Assembly: GCA_949987565.1 (NCBI GenBank)
Contig: OX465103.1
Location: 16,811,280-16,875,279, forward strand
DNA from: Luidia sarsii
Lineage: Eukaryota; Echinodermata; Asteroidea; Paxillosida; Luidiidae
Reading direction: 5' to 3'
DNA: 64,000 bases
Positions 1 through 11,464 of this stretch are shown here, piece after piece. The position numbers were made by a program, and so were the translations under genes. How positions within the stretch are numbered: the stretch's first letter is position 1; every line of letters begins with the position of its first letter. The notes beneath the pieces are model-generated. The model was not told the DNA's origin, did no database searches, and worked only from the letters and a program-made list of their open reading frames with translations.

Positions 1-1080
1 AGCGTGTGTAGAGGTGTGTAGAGATTACAACTCGTCGATTGAAGTTCCACCGAAGGAGTGTTTTTTTTCTTTCTCGAACGCAATAAGATGGGGGCGTGGG
101 TGTTGTACATAATTATGGTGGCGGGAAGTAGACCATCTGTCAATTCATGTTTTGATTCGCTTTGGCGATAATGCTGCTTGGTCGTCACTACTGACGTCGT
201 CCCAGGACCATAGAGCTACGAGATTGATTATAGAGTCGGAGACGGGTTTTTTGTTTCTTCTTCTTCTTCTTCATCTACTTCTTCCCTCGCGTCACTCGTC
301 ATTTCCATAGGCGCTCGACAGATGCGTTAACGGCCCAGTCAGGCGTTTCCGTTGCCACGATCAACTCAGAAATCCAATCATGATTATGCGGTCATGTGGC
401 CCACTTGTTCAGCATCACCAAGGCAACAAAACACTGTGATTAATGACCAGCGGGTCCGGACTTACCTTTGACGGAGCAAACCGCCTTTGCTCGACGTGTT
501 AATTGCAGCGACCCTTTCTCTGGAGAAATACGGACACCGTGACGCTAAACGACCTGAACACTTCGCAATTTTGCTCATTCCGTTCCCTCACTTTGTGCTT
601 TGTAATACATGGACTTTACGCTGAATGGCCTGCCTGATTGATGGTTTCCATTTTGGTTATTTTTTCTTCCTTTTTTTTTTTGGGGGGGGGGGTCCCAAAA
701 TTAAGACTCGGATAGAGCACAATGGTTGCCGGAAATTTACCCGGATATAAAGGCGCGTGTGTATGGGAATTGGTCTCAGCCGCTATATAGTCAGTGCATT
801 CTGTGCACTCGTATGACGCTTCAAATTCCCTATAGCACTATGGGGGAATAACCTCCGTCATGTGTAAGTTGAAGCCTTTGACCCAACCAGTGAATTTCAA
901 CAGTGCTTCGACTCCGAACGCATGGTGTTATAACGCCCTGATACTTTGGCATGATTGTATGACAATGATATAATTATAGTTCATGTTGAGGCGCGCGCAC
1001 TTTTCAGTACTGGGATCGACCAGGGAGCTCGTTTCCTTAGATAACATCTGAAGGTTTGCATAGTGGATGTACCAAGTGCA
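1..1080. other. Intergenic, no gene seen
   Basis: I see no exon with credible splice signals and no family match. The stretch contains a poly-T/poly-G run near 670-692 and short TCT repeats near 255-285. It could include the end of a neighbouring transcript, but nothing supports that. Confidence 0.4.
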
Positions 1081-1084
1081 GTGT

Positions 1085-1190
1085 TGCTCTGAAAAGAGCC
1101 GGTATATAGCCTAACTGATTCAACGTGACTGTGTAATCTGCCCGAAACGTTGAGTTACCAGTTTACATCGTGTCACCGCAAACCTTTCTG
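1085..1190 (+). repeat. Relic of hammerhead-like repeat family HH1
   Basis: It carries the CGAAACGTT box followed by GAGTTACCAG and then GTGTCACCGCAAACC. The same ordered boxes occur at 35480-35610 (+) and 51150-51270 (-). Just upstream the GAAAAGAGCCGG segment appears in the opposite orientation, so this copy is rearranged. The CTGATGA box present in the other two copies is missing here. Confidence 0.6.
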
Positions 1191-1284
1191 TAGCTCATTT
1201 CCTACAAAATATTCCCTTAGTAAATATGATCGAAGAAGAAATACCGAAGGACATTCCAAGCTCAAGTGGGAAGAGAGATGGTAC

Positions 1285-1410
1285 GCAAAACGAGAAGTCG
1301 CGACTTCAAGTCTCGGTCCAGTCAAAGTTTTCTTTGCCATTAATTCAAAGTGTTCCACAAAAGGTTCCAGTCAGTTTTTCCTCTGTTTGTTTGAAACTCG
1401 ATCATGTTTA
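1285..1410 (+). repeat. SINE copy (3' part), tRNA-derived family
   Basis: A degenerate B-box-like segment is followed by the family tail (CCAGTCAAAGTTTTCTTTGCCAT, then a stretch ending in TTTGTTTGA). The same order is seen at 5815-5935, 8890-9015 (-), 28735-28850 and 35105-35215. An open frame of 136 residues crosses this copy and is probably not a gene. Confidence 0.5.
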
Positions 1411-1639
1411 CTTCGCTCACACAGAAAGTGAACAGTTCCTGGCATTTTGTTCTGCCATGTCATTCCGCAAGTCATCACACATTTTGCAAATCAATGAATC
1501 AGCAGCTGCTCAGCTAATCTGGTCACCGACAAAACAACATGCTATTCTGAGAATTGAGAGCAAACTTGAAAAAAGCTTCCGCAAGTTAAAGCTTGTAAAT
1601 CTTTGTCTCGTCTGTATGAATCAATTGCACACATAATTT

Positions 1640-2560
1640 TTGAGCGATGCTCCGTATTACGAACTTTCCTTGAACTGAGTATCGTGGACTGAGTGTTAGC
1701 AAAATGGGTTTTGTTTTGCGGGCAATGTCCAGCCCTTCCAGAATTTTCTTGGCTACGAGTTAAAAAAAAGGGAACCTGGCGGTGTGCCACAAGTGGTGCA
1801 TTTCCTTGGGCACTTGAGTGACTATGAACGACACAGACCAGTCCTTCTCTGCGAAGTATCTCTGCTGAGCCTTCGTGGAACTGTGTAGAGCTAAAGGATT
1901 TAGATTAGGCATATTGTAGGATATCCCAAGGAAGACCCGCCCTCTCCCTCCGTCCCTTTATAAACACTAGCCGATGGTGCCATTCGTATTATCGCAATAT
2001 GCATGTAATGCAGCACTTGACTCAAACGAGTTGGAAACTACGACTATAGCAACGGCGCATAAACTGATATGTTAATTAAGATTTCGCTACCGTTAGAATA
2101 AACGTGTAGTATATGCATTCCACACGTGAACTGTTTCAGAATGCAATTTTGCTATGGATTTTGAATTTCTCGAGTCATGCAACCGGTAACTGGAGTCTGC
2201 CTTCTCCTCTCAGTATCGTATATAACCAGGGCTGATCAGCTGGACTCGTACGATCACAATCAGTCAGAGGTATACATTTCCCCCTTGTCTTCATCAGTTC
2301 TGCGGGCTCGTGGTTCCGTGATTGCATGGTTTCCCTCCCGCCCGAGGAGAGGTGATTACTGATCCCCGAGACCCGCGGGGTATTTTTCTCTGGCCGGTTG
2401 GGATTGAACTGTACCGTAGTCTTGCGTTTCTCTCTTGTCCGTTTCCTCCTGATGTTATACAGGCTCCGTCAAGCCAATTAGCCCGAACTGCCTCGTAAAC
2501 CTCCTCTGAATAAAACACAACATCCGCAGACATTATTGGGGTAGGAAGCCAGTGTTATCA
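1640..2560. other. Intergenic, no gene seen
   Basis: No exon, RNA gene or recognised repeat could be supported here. Confidence 0.35.
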
Positions 2561-2564
2561 ATCA

Positions 2565-2670
2565 TAGCCCGTTTTTGTTGCCTTCGGTCATACATCTCGT
2601 ATCACTTATAATATCACTGGCATCTAGAAACAAGCGTTTGGCCCAAGTTTCCTGATGAATGCTGTTTACT
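2565..2670 (-). repeat. Dispersed repeat family R1, short copy
   Basis: Read on the minus strand, this contains GGCCAAACGCTTGTTTCTAGATGCC followed by a GTGATAT segment, matching the long copies at 16036-16625 and 18262-18745. Confidence 0.55.
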
Positions 2671-3569
2671 TATCAAGCCATAACAAACCTCCAAATTCGA
2701 CGACAAATCATATCGTATAATATTTAAATATTTTAAGAGCCATGGTAATTTTACATGTATTTTCTTATAGTGCTAGTGGCGTTCAAAATGTTAACGAATG
2801 CGTGTGGTGCGTCTTATATCCAAATAACGTGGGAGTCGTTGTCACACGCGCGGCTGCGTGCTCGTGTCAGGTCTTTGGGGTTTTTTTGCCGTCTTTGAGC
2901 ACTGCACGAACTATTAGTCACACTTCCGGGACCTTCTCTCCTTATTTCCTCGAAAACTGCGTGAGCACTCCTTCGCAAGTCCCGAACAACGTACTATAGT
3001 CTATACTGAGTATAGTGGGACATCGTAAACCATGCACATGATATGTCTCGTGAAGACTCGAGTTGTACACGACGATCGATGGTGCTTGTGCGTACAACCG
3101 TTTGATGACACGCCAGGGAAGCATTGGTCGAGATCCATTTACACACTTCCAGAACGAATGGTTTTAGCAGATAACGGTACTCTTGCGCAGCATTATGCGC
3201 ATGCGCTACCCAAATAAACAGGATCTTGAATCTCATGGGTGTGTTTGTTGCGTTTTCAGTCGGGTTTCGAAGGAAAGCATCCTCCCACTCCCGCCAAGAA
3301 AAAAACCCAGACTTTACTGACAAGACCTAAGAAAACACAACAAAATGATTCAGAGAGATTGGGGAGGGGACGGAAGTCGTCATTTCCTTCAGCGGTTGAC
3401 ATGGCTCCCCCGGCCCCCGAGCCGTGATTCACGACCTGACGACTAAAGGCAAAGGCAAGCCGATCAGTAGGAGAGACGAGAGGCGCAGTCTGCTAGTTAC
3501 TAACGACACGCTGATGAGCACTGATTTACGCTCGCTGACAGGAAAGGTAAGCGAGATATCTGCTTCTAT

Positions 3570-3865
3570 TCTTCTTCGTGTTCTCAATCTTGCTCTCCTT
3601 ATTCCCTCTTGGTCTGGTCCTCTTTTCTTATCATATTAGTTATAGTCTTGTTCGTTTTGTTGCTCTTATTCTTCTTCGTCTTCTTCTTCTTTTTTGTTAT
3701 GTTGTATTATTTGTTCTTGTATATATTTGTCAACTGTTTTTTTCATTTGTTTTATTTAGAAAATATTTTTTTCCTTTGAAAAGTCAAAAAAGTTTTCTTC
3801 TTCTTCTTCCTTTTCTTCTAATTCTTCTTCTAATTCTTCTTCTTATTATTATTATTTACACTTCA
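3570..3865 (+). repeat. Polypyrimidine (TCTTCT-rich) tract
   Basis: The strand is almost entirely C/T, with TTCTTC repeats ending in (TTA)n. It lies just upstream of the first coding exon of the Kazal gene at 3969, probably within a 5' leader intron. A candidate donor GTAAGC lies at 3547, and a candidate acceptor after a pyrimidine run lies at about 3950. Confidence 0.6.
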
Positions 3866-3968
3866 CACATACAAGGTCAAAAGGTGAAGGGGATTTCTTG
3901 TACATGCAATATCAACAAGATAATAGAAGTTATTTTGTTTCCCCTTTCAAGACAGAGTAGACATCAAG

Positions 3969-5677
3969 ATGAATTGGTTTGTGCTTTTGGCTGGACTACT
4001 TTTAGTGGGCTGCGTTGCCGTCATGAACGGGCAGTCTATGCACGATAGCATACAGAGAGGTGACAGGCAACCGGGTAAGTATCGGACTTGAATCCCTTGG
4101 GAATATACGGTTTCAAATTAAGCAGGAAATTATTGCACCTGCCGGCGAGTATATATGCAGCCGATTCCCATCGACATACGTGTTATTTCCTACCGTATAT
4201 AGCCTATAATATAGACCACAACACTGGCATGGGACAGACAGATAGCTGGAGCCCCTCTCATTGGCTAGCTAGTGGCTTCGAAGTTGGCTATGGCAGCATA
4301 TCGCACAAGTGTCAAAGGAAGTCACAGCCGCCGAAACGGCGAATGGTTTCAGCCAGCCAAGGCCATAATTATGGGCTCCTGTGTTATTCCCCACCACAGG
4401 CGGTGAAATTTGAAATACCTCATTCAGTGCCAGGATTGATTCACTGGCTTTGGCTAGGGCTTCAGACTACACACAAGTCCAAGGGAGCAGCTGGCTTAAG
4501 CTAATAGCCAACGCCTCGATATTGTTTTGTTCCTGCCATGCCTATTTAATAAACATTGGTCACGACCTATACCCCTTCCTCCAATTCAACGAATGGGTAT
4601 CCCTCGAAAATCCCGAAAGAAAGAATGCAAGACGAAGCCGGAGCCTGAGCCTAAACCGGGTTTTGTTTAATGTCCCATAAGGTCATTTATGAGCTTTGTT
4701 TGCTCACTCAATTGATGAATGAGACATGACCTTCTTCTTCTTGCCACCAGACGATATTGCTGCTGGGGATTCGGAAGGGCCGTCATGTCCCCGACGCTGC
4801 CCCCGCCCGTCAAGACGAAGCCGTGTCTGCGCTTCGCTGGACGGCGGGAAGCCGCGCACCTTCCGCTCTGGCTGCCTGGCCGAGAGGGCGGCCTGCCGCA
4901 CCGGCCGTCTCCTCGCCCTGGTCTCCCGGGCACCTTGCCGCGGGTCTGCCGCCCATGTGGGCCGCCGGCAGGTCTTCGACATGAGCGAGAGCTCCAGCGA
5001 GGAGAGCGCCAGCAACGAGGTCGACGCCACCACACCGCCTGGTGAGTGCACGGCCAGGGACCCATTAAGAAGCACAGCTGATAAGAAAAGGGCCTCATTG
5101 CAACACATGCCCTGAGCCAGGAGAAGGAACGCTGACGAGTAATTTAGACTGTATAAACGGCATGACATGGCTCAATGCATGTGACGCAATCAATATGAGA
5201 CAATCCCTAATATCAGCATGACGATAGACAAGGACAAGATATCTATACGAAACAAACACACAAAAACACTGATGTGTTTTTCTCCTATCTTCCCGTTTGA
5301 TTTCAGCTCCCACCACCATCAGCACCACCACGATAACTACACCAAAGCCGATCATCACCACGAGACTCGCCAGCACCTCGGCGCCCCAAGCGTCGACAGC
5401 GGCGCTGGCCCGCACCGTCACGCCGGACGAGACGACAACGCCGGGCACGGCCGTCACCGAACCGCCAACGACCGGAACCGGGCCGACCCAGGCCACGGAG
5501 CCCGTGGCCGCGGCAACCGAGCGGCAGTGCAACGACCCCAACAGCTGCTTGCCCTCGTCAGTGGTGTGCGGCACGGACGGGGTCACCTACGACTCGCAGT
5601 GCGTCCTGGAGGTGGTGGCGTGCGTGAGCAGGCAGGACACGCTGACTGTGGCCCACGCCGGTTACTGCGCAGTGTAG
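3969..5677 (+). CDS. Secreted two-Kazal-domain protein (paralogue 1)
   Basis: Predicted secreted serine-protease inhibitor of 255 residues. Coding exons are 3969-4074, 4751-5041 and 5307-5677, all joined in phase 1 with GT/AG borders; the sum is 768 nt. Exon 1 gives a signal peptide (MNWFVLLAGLLLVGCVAV). Exon 2 holds a six-cysteine Kazal-like domain (C48, C52, C62, C77, C84, C98) with 14 residues between cysteines 3 and 4, where canonical domains have 10, and then a Ser/Glu-rich stretch. Exon 3 holds a Thr/Pro-rich mucin-like linker and a canonical Kazal domain (about 207-253, VCGTDGVTYDSQC). The reactive-site P1 of domain 1 is predicted to be Arg. The gene at 11465-13070 has the same exon and domain order, so the two arose by duplication. 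An upstream non-coding exon ending at about 3546 is possible. An AATAAA lies at 6364. Family is clear; the target protease is unknown. Confidence 0.85.
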
Positions 5678-5814
5678 AACACCCATCCTTCCTTCGAACA
5701 GACACCTTAATTTCAAAGAGCCGCCTTAATGATACAACATTTGCAATGAGCCCAATTCCCGGACACTCCAAATTTGAGAAAATGACTTCATAATCAGGAA
5801 GTTTGTAATGGTAT

Positions 5815-5935
5815 CAGACATTCCAGGTCTCGGGCTCAAGTCCTGGTACAGTCAAATTTGTTTTGCCATTTTGGGTAAAAATTGCTCAAACGTTCCCACA
5901 TCAGTCTTTCCTTTATTTGTTTGACTTGTTGGATT
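5815..5935 (+). repeat. SINE copy (B box plus tail)
   Basis: The segment GGTCTCGGGCTCAAGTCC resembles a pol III B box. It is followed by CAGTCAAATTTGTTTTGCCATTT and a TTTGTTTGACTT tail, as in the full copy at 35105-35215. The A-box part is not recognisable. Confidence 0.55.
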
Positions 5936-6119
5936 GTTATATAAGTATCTAGACAGTTGTCCTTTCCTTTGTGAGAAGTTATCGGTGACACCTATTATAT
6001 TATATTTCATCTCTTTCAAAACGGAACGGAGGCTCTGAAAAGAGTCTGACCTTTCGCCTGTCCCTGACCGTTGTTGGTTTGAGTAATCAAATTACTTTGA
6101 AATGAAATTCATAAAGAAA

Positions 6120-6345
6120 TGGAAATGAAGCCAGAGCCGAAGCCTTTGCCCAATATTGGGAAAGGCCCTATTCCCTGAGTATTTCACGAAATCAGCAGCC
6201 CACTGTTTTATCATATTTTTACTGTGTAACCTTTACTATGTACCTACGTACATATATTCTTACAACTTTCGTCTACACCTCTGTCTAGGAGGTACTTTTG
6301 GATTCCCGCTCCATCCAGCGCTGGTGTATTATAGTGTTTTATGAG
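6120..6345 (+). repeat. Dispersed repeat family R5, copy 1
   Basis: It starts with GAAGCCAGAGCCGAAGCC and continues through TACTGTGTAAC to GCGCTGGTGTATTATAGTGT. The same ordered blocks recur at 9360-9610 at lower identity. No coding capacity. Confidence 0.55.
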
Positions 6346-6639
6346 CCATTTGATAAACTTGTTAATAAAATACCCATAACCATTATTCTATGTGCCTTGT
6401 GTGCAACATGTTTTGCTTATAAAAGAGGTATGTCTTTCGAAAATAATTGATGTATTGAGTCGCATAAAGTGTTAGTTTCATACGATACATTCATTGAGTA
6501 AAATAAAGGCATTTTAAGCGTTATCTATTGGAACATAAAGCAGGAATAAATTATAAGTGAAATATTATTTCATAAACATCCTTGCAGAACGGGGAATAGG
6601 AGGAGAATTTTAGGCTTTCAAGAAACAATCATATTATGT

Positions 6640-6760
6640 AGAAATGAACTGCTTACTGACTAAACTTATCAAAAGCGAATAATTATCAAAAATTAGTTTC
6701 GATCCTAGCAGGACCTTTCTCAAAGCTGTTAGAAAGGCTTTCAAACTTTTAAACTTTTAT
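6640..6760 (+). repeat. Relic of hammerhead-like repeat family HH2
   Basis: It contains GAACTGCTTACTGACTAAA and then GTTTCGATCCTAGCAGGACC, the two blocks that define the hairpins at 21126-21243 and 46505-46623. Only one arm is present here. Confidence 0.55.
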
Positions 6761-7088
6761 TTGGAGGGAAAGAGTTGTACTTTTCCCGCTTCAGTGTTCC
6801 TTTAAATCTCCGTATACACGTTGCTCCTATGTGGCTGTTTAAGATATCTCGACATACTACTCTCAGCGGCTCAGTTTTATCTCCCAATTGCGTCTATGCA
6901 CTGCTGGAGTCCTGCTGGACTGTCACGTAGGCCTCAATGCGCCTACTCGGAGAATGGCAAGCACGTGTGTCATCCATTGCACGAACCGGCTGGAACATTC
7001 TGTTGAACGTTTTATTATCTCTGTCCTCATTCCTGTACATTGACGCCCACGATGTCTAGGACACTCGAAACCTTTACATCCTCCTTTC

Positions 7089-8316
7089 TCGAAGCCATTG
7101 GGGGAAATGTATCGCTTTATCCACCTATCATGGGACAGAGAGCAAGCCGTCCGAGACATTTCTTCGGATTGGAGTTGAATGGAATAATGTGGATCGGATC
7201 GGTTCGGATCGGATTGGATTGGATTGAATAGGACTTGATTCGGGATTTGATCCGGTCGGATGGGATCGGATTGCATTGGATTGGGTTGGACTGGGTTGGA
7301 TTACTTTGGATTACAATGAATTTGGGATCGAATGGGATTGAATTGGATTCGATTAAATTTGATAGGATGGGATTAGATTGGATTGGATTGGATTGGATTG
7401 GATTGGATTGGATTGGATTGGATTGGATTGGATTGGACTGGATTTGATTGGAGTGGAGTGGAGTGGATTGGATTGGATTGGATTGGATCGGATTGGATTG
7501 GATTGGAGTGGAGTGGATTGGGTTGGATCAGAGTCCATTGATTGGGTCAGATCTTGTAGGACCTGATTGGACATTGGAATATATATTTAACCTCCCATAT
7601 CATTCTTGTCACTACTGAAGGAAATGCTTACAGCCTCGGTGTAATATCTGCCGACAAGTCGCTCCTATCTCGAAGCCATTAGGGGAAATGTATCGCTTTA
7701 TCCACCTATCATGGGACAGAAAGCAAGCCGTCCGAGACATATCTTCGGATTGGAGTGGAATGGAAGATTGTGGATCGGATCGGATCGGATCGGATTGGAT
7801 TGGATTGGATTGAATAGGACTTGATTCGGGATTTGATCCGGTCGGATGGGATCGGATTGCATTGGATTGGATTGGACTGGGTTGGATTACTTTGGATTAC
7901 AATAAATTTGGGATCGAATGGGATTGAATTGGATTCGATTGAATTTGATCGGATGGGATTAGATTTGATTGATTGGATTGGATTGGATTGGATTGGATTG
8001 GATTGGATTGGATTGGATTGGATTGGATTGGATTGAATTGAATTGGATTGGATTGGATTGGATTGGATTGGATTGGATTGGATTGGATTGGATTGGATTG
8101 GAGTGGAGTAGATTGGATTGGATTGGATTGGATTGTATTGGATTGGATTGGATTGGATTGGAGTGGATTGGGTTGGATCAGAGTCCATTAATTGGGTCAG
8201 ATCTTGTAGGACCTGATTGGACATTGGAATATATTTAACCTCCCATATCATTCTTGTCACTACTGAAGGAAATGCTTACAGCCTTGGTGTAATATCTGCC
8301 GACAAGTCGCTCCTAT
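7089..8316 (+). repeat. Tandem 0.6-kb duplication with GGATT arrays
   Basis: Two adjacent units, about 7089-7668 and 7669-8316, begin with nearly the same non-repetitive segment (CTCGAAGCCATT...GGGACAGA) and end with GACAAGTCGCTCCTAT. Each encloses a (GGATT)n array with scattered variants (7190-7550 and 7770-8200). Open frames here translate to WIGLD or NPIQS repeats and are not genes. Confidence 0.85.
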
Positions 8317-8889
8317 AGACCTGGTCTCTGGACCGTAAATTCCCTGGCCATCCATTACTCATTAGTAACGGAAGATCGGTCCCCTCACTGGCTTGTTGAT
8401 ATTAAACGCGGCGTATACGTGGAGAGTGTAAGGAGGTCTCATAAACTATCGCCCACGTGCACGATGATTAGTGGGTCGGCCTTGGCTATTATAACCATCA
8501 GTACCACGGATATGCCAGGGGATAGCCTTCCACTCACCGCACCACACCCCTCCCCACACGGTGTCACAAGCCCAGGGACAATCGGTGACTTACCCTTCCC
8601 CATCGTTCTCACTTATCAAAGACCTTTCTCACACGAAGCACTTTGCAGGCAATCAAAGATAAGCGTCAGCCGAAATGGAAATATTTTTTCTTAAAAGTGT
8701 AACTATGGATTCGGTGTCATTAAAAATAAAGCCGTTTCTTTCACGCTGCCTTTGAGCAAGGTCGAGACGCAAGTCCACCCACTTTTTGATGTTTGCATTT
8801 CTGTAATTTTTAAGAAAAAGTAGTTTACAACATATTACGCTATATTTGCAAATTGCAAATATCCAAAAGGGTTTCTATCCTAGCCACAC

Positions 8890-9015
8890 CTTTCTCCAAA
8901 GAAAGGTTTGTAAAAGTCAAACAAACCTGGAAAATTTTGAACAAATCGAAGAATTGGCAAAGAAAACATTGACTGGAACGGAGCTTGAACCCGAGACATC
9001 TGGAATGGTTTTCGT
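8890..9015 (-). repeat. SINE copy, minus strand
   Basis: On the minus strand it reads ATGTCTCGGGTTCAAGCTCC (a B-box match) and then CCAGTCAATGTTTTCTTTGCCA and a TTTGTTTGAC tail. This is the same order as at 35105-35215. Confidence 0.55.
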
Positions 9016-9359
9016 TTGGTTTTGTTGATTGATTTTGTGTCACGAAGGTCAAGACAATCATGTTCAGTGAGTAGGCCAAAGAAGCATGTCCCATTAAATC
9101 CATTGATGACATTACTATGAGTCAAGATTTCAACTCACTGAAAGAGATACGAGTCTGCGATACATTCCCTATGACCACCTCACTGCAAATCGACCAGCCG
9201 GTGACCGGACCGGAGTCTATTCAGCGGATACCCAGGGCTGTTTGGGAAGGTCAGTATCAAGGCGAGGTTGTATGAGCAGTCTTTTCAAACTGTTGTCTAA
9301 GCTTCTAAGGAACAGCGTGCTCAGCACGGTCTCCGTCTGGAGATGTAAGGCAGGTCCTA

Positions 9360-9610
9360 AATGAAGACGAAGCCAGAGCCAAGGCCTGAGCCCTATCTTG
9401 GGAAAGCCCCCAATCATTGAATGATGCAAATACCTGGCCATTATAGGGCCTATCTACAGCGCCCTCTTTTTAAAAACATACTGTGTAACTTTGATAACAA
9501 AATGTAAATTATCGATTATATTCTTGTACAGTTCTTGTCCATACCTATGTAGTGTTTTAGATTCCTACTCGTTAGAGCGCCGGTGTAATAATTATAGTGT
9601 CAAATAGGTT
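9360..9610 (+). repeat. Dispersed repeat family R5, copy 2
   Basis: It shares ordered blocks with 6120-6345: the GAAGCCAGAGCC start, ACTGTGTAACTTT, ATATTCTTGTACA, and GCGCCGGTGTAATAATTATAGTGT. Confidence 0.55.
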
Positions 9611-9619
9611 TTTCAATAG

Positions 9620-11010
9620 GTTTTTCCTAGATTTCAGCCTGAAAGGGGGCGTCCTTCGTATACATGATATCGTGGAGGAGATGGTTTGACGGTTGGGCAA
9701 GGGATATGAGCTGCCTCACTTCCTTTCGTCCACCCTGGGTAGTTCGTTGTGCACGAAACTACAGTGAGAACAGATTGACAATGAGAAGCGAACATTCAAC
9801 TCTTCACAGAGATCTCCTAAGATCAGATATCACTCTCGAGGTCAACCGATTGCCTTCCCAGATGTCGGGATAATCTAATGATTGGGCTACGGGATCGCTG
9901 GAAAAAAGGCAACAATATTACGTGGGCAGAAAAGTGAAATATCGCATTCTGCTGTGTAGAGGGTGCGCTTTGATCACACAACCGCACCGGTCATTGCACT
10001 TATGTTATTCGTACTTTTTGGGAAGGCCGCCGTCTAATGGTTGGATAGCTCGGATGGTAAGGTCGCTCTCTAGCTTCTTCAGAAATGTGTCCACCCTACG
10101 TTCCCACAGCGATTATCTTTCCCTGCACTTTAATCTTTGATCGCGTATCTTTAACACAAAATGGCAGCAAATTTCAAAGTGAGAGGTTGATACTTACTAC
10201 AATATAGAATAGGCTATAACAATCTCTTGCATGATATTATGCGTGCTGTAGGATCACAAATTTCCGCCGTATGCTATTCATAGATACGTTACACCTATGC
10301 GTTCACAAGCAAAAAAGCGTGTAAACAAACCTCAAAAAGTTGCGTTTTGCATGAGGAAGTGAGACAAATATCAACCGAGCTGCAGTCGGAACGCGCCCAC
10401 TGCCGCAGGAAATCGATGCCCGGAGTATGCGTGGGAAACGAATAAACACGGCCTTCGGAGAGTCACAAGGTTTCGGAATGAGCAGAATGAGCCATGGTCA
10501 GATTGAGACACGTTTATTAACGATCTGAAGCCTATACGGGATTGTGGACAGCCAATCCATGCTTAAGCGTTATTTGGTGATAATCACAAGCTATACTGTT
10601 GCTCATAAAGTATTAATTATCTTGTTTTCAGACGCACCCCCTGTCTATTACTGTTAGGATTTTGTTCGAGGGAGAAATAAAAATAATAATATAGTAGTTA
10701 GTAACATACAATTAATAAACATGACATGACTTTAATATATTACACTGATATTGTACACTGATATAAAATGTTTAGCAAGCAGTTTGCATCATTTTTCTGA
10801 CGGGTTCCATGCGTTTAGTAAGTCAAGACCCTACAAAGGGGTCGTTTTGGTCGCAGTTGCCTGCATCCCGTGTTCTCTCACACGTGGAACCATCGACAGC
10901 TGTGCCAATCATCACCCAGTGCACGCATAGTGGATATCACTCTGTCGTCATGGCAGCGACCGGAACGGCGTGTCCGGGAGGAACCCCTGACCTCGCCGAC
11001 TTGACCTCGA
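9620..11010. other. Intergenic upstream of second Kazal gene
   Basis: No coding exon can be supported. At about 10020-10070 a segment resembles the 5' part of the SINE copy at 36600-36700, with an A-box-like TAGCTCGGATGGTAAGG. Low-complexity AT-rich DNA lies at 10590-10790. Confidence 0.35.
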
Positions 11011-11017
11011 CGGATCG

Positions 11018-11253
11018 ATGACGTCAGCGCACGCCGCAAGGTCGTCGGCAGCAGGGTGCAATAAACACGGCACGAACGTCATGATGAGGCCGATGCTTGG
11101 CAAGCTGACTAATTTCAATCGTTTATTCCGTGTTTTTTTGCTGCGGGTTAGAAGGTATAAAAGGCCGAAGCTCGGGCCACATCGAGCAACAGATTTGAAT
11201 CCTGTTGGCATTTCGTGCAATTTGGTTCCATATCTACACTATCGACCACAGAG
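11018..11253 (+). promoter_or_regulatory. Promoter and non-coding exon of Kazal gene 2
   Basis: A TATA box (TATAAAAGG, 11156-11164) predicts transcription starting near 11180-11190. A perfect palindromic CRE (TGACGTCA) lies at 11018-11025. A non-coding first exon would run from the start site to 11253, where a strong donor (GAG|GTGAGT) follows. The next acceptor is at 11456, eight bases before the start codon. The layout matches the 27543-27744 promoter. Confidence 0.7.
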
Positions 11254-11464
11254 GTGAGTTGGCTTATAAAGGCCTATATTTTCTGGTGATTGTTAGCCTT
11301 TAAGTACTCCAGTTATGTCTCCAAAATTCTAATCTGCCTTAATACTCATCCATTTTATTCCAATTTAATAGTGTAGTCTACGGTATGTTGTATAAATGAC
11401 TGGTGCTGTGAAATGTATTTGTGTTTATTAACAATCCCCTATCCTGTCATCGATAGATACAAAA

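Noticed and set aside
1226..1636. 136-residue frame with an ATG
   Set aside because: It overlaps a SINE copy and shows no domain or splice context.
7235..8260. WIGLD and NPIQS repeat frames
   Set aside because: Translation of GGATT arrays.
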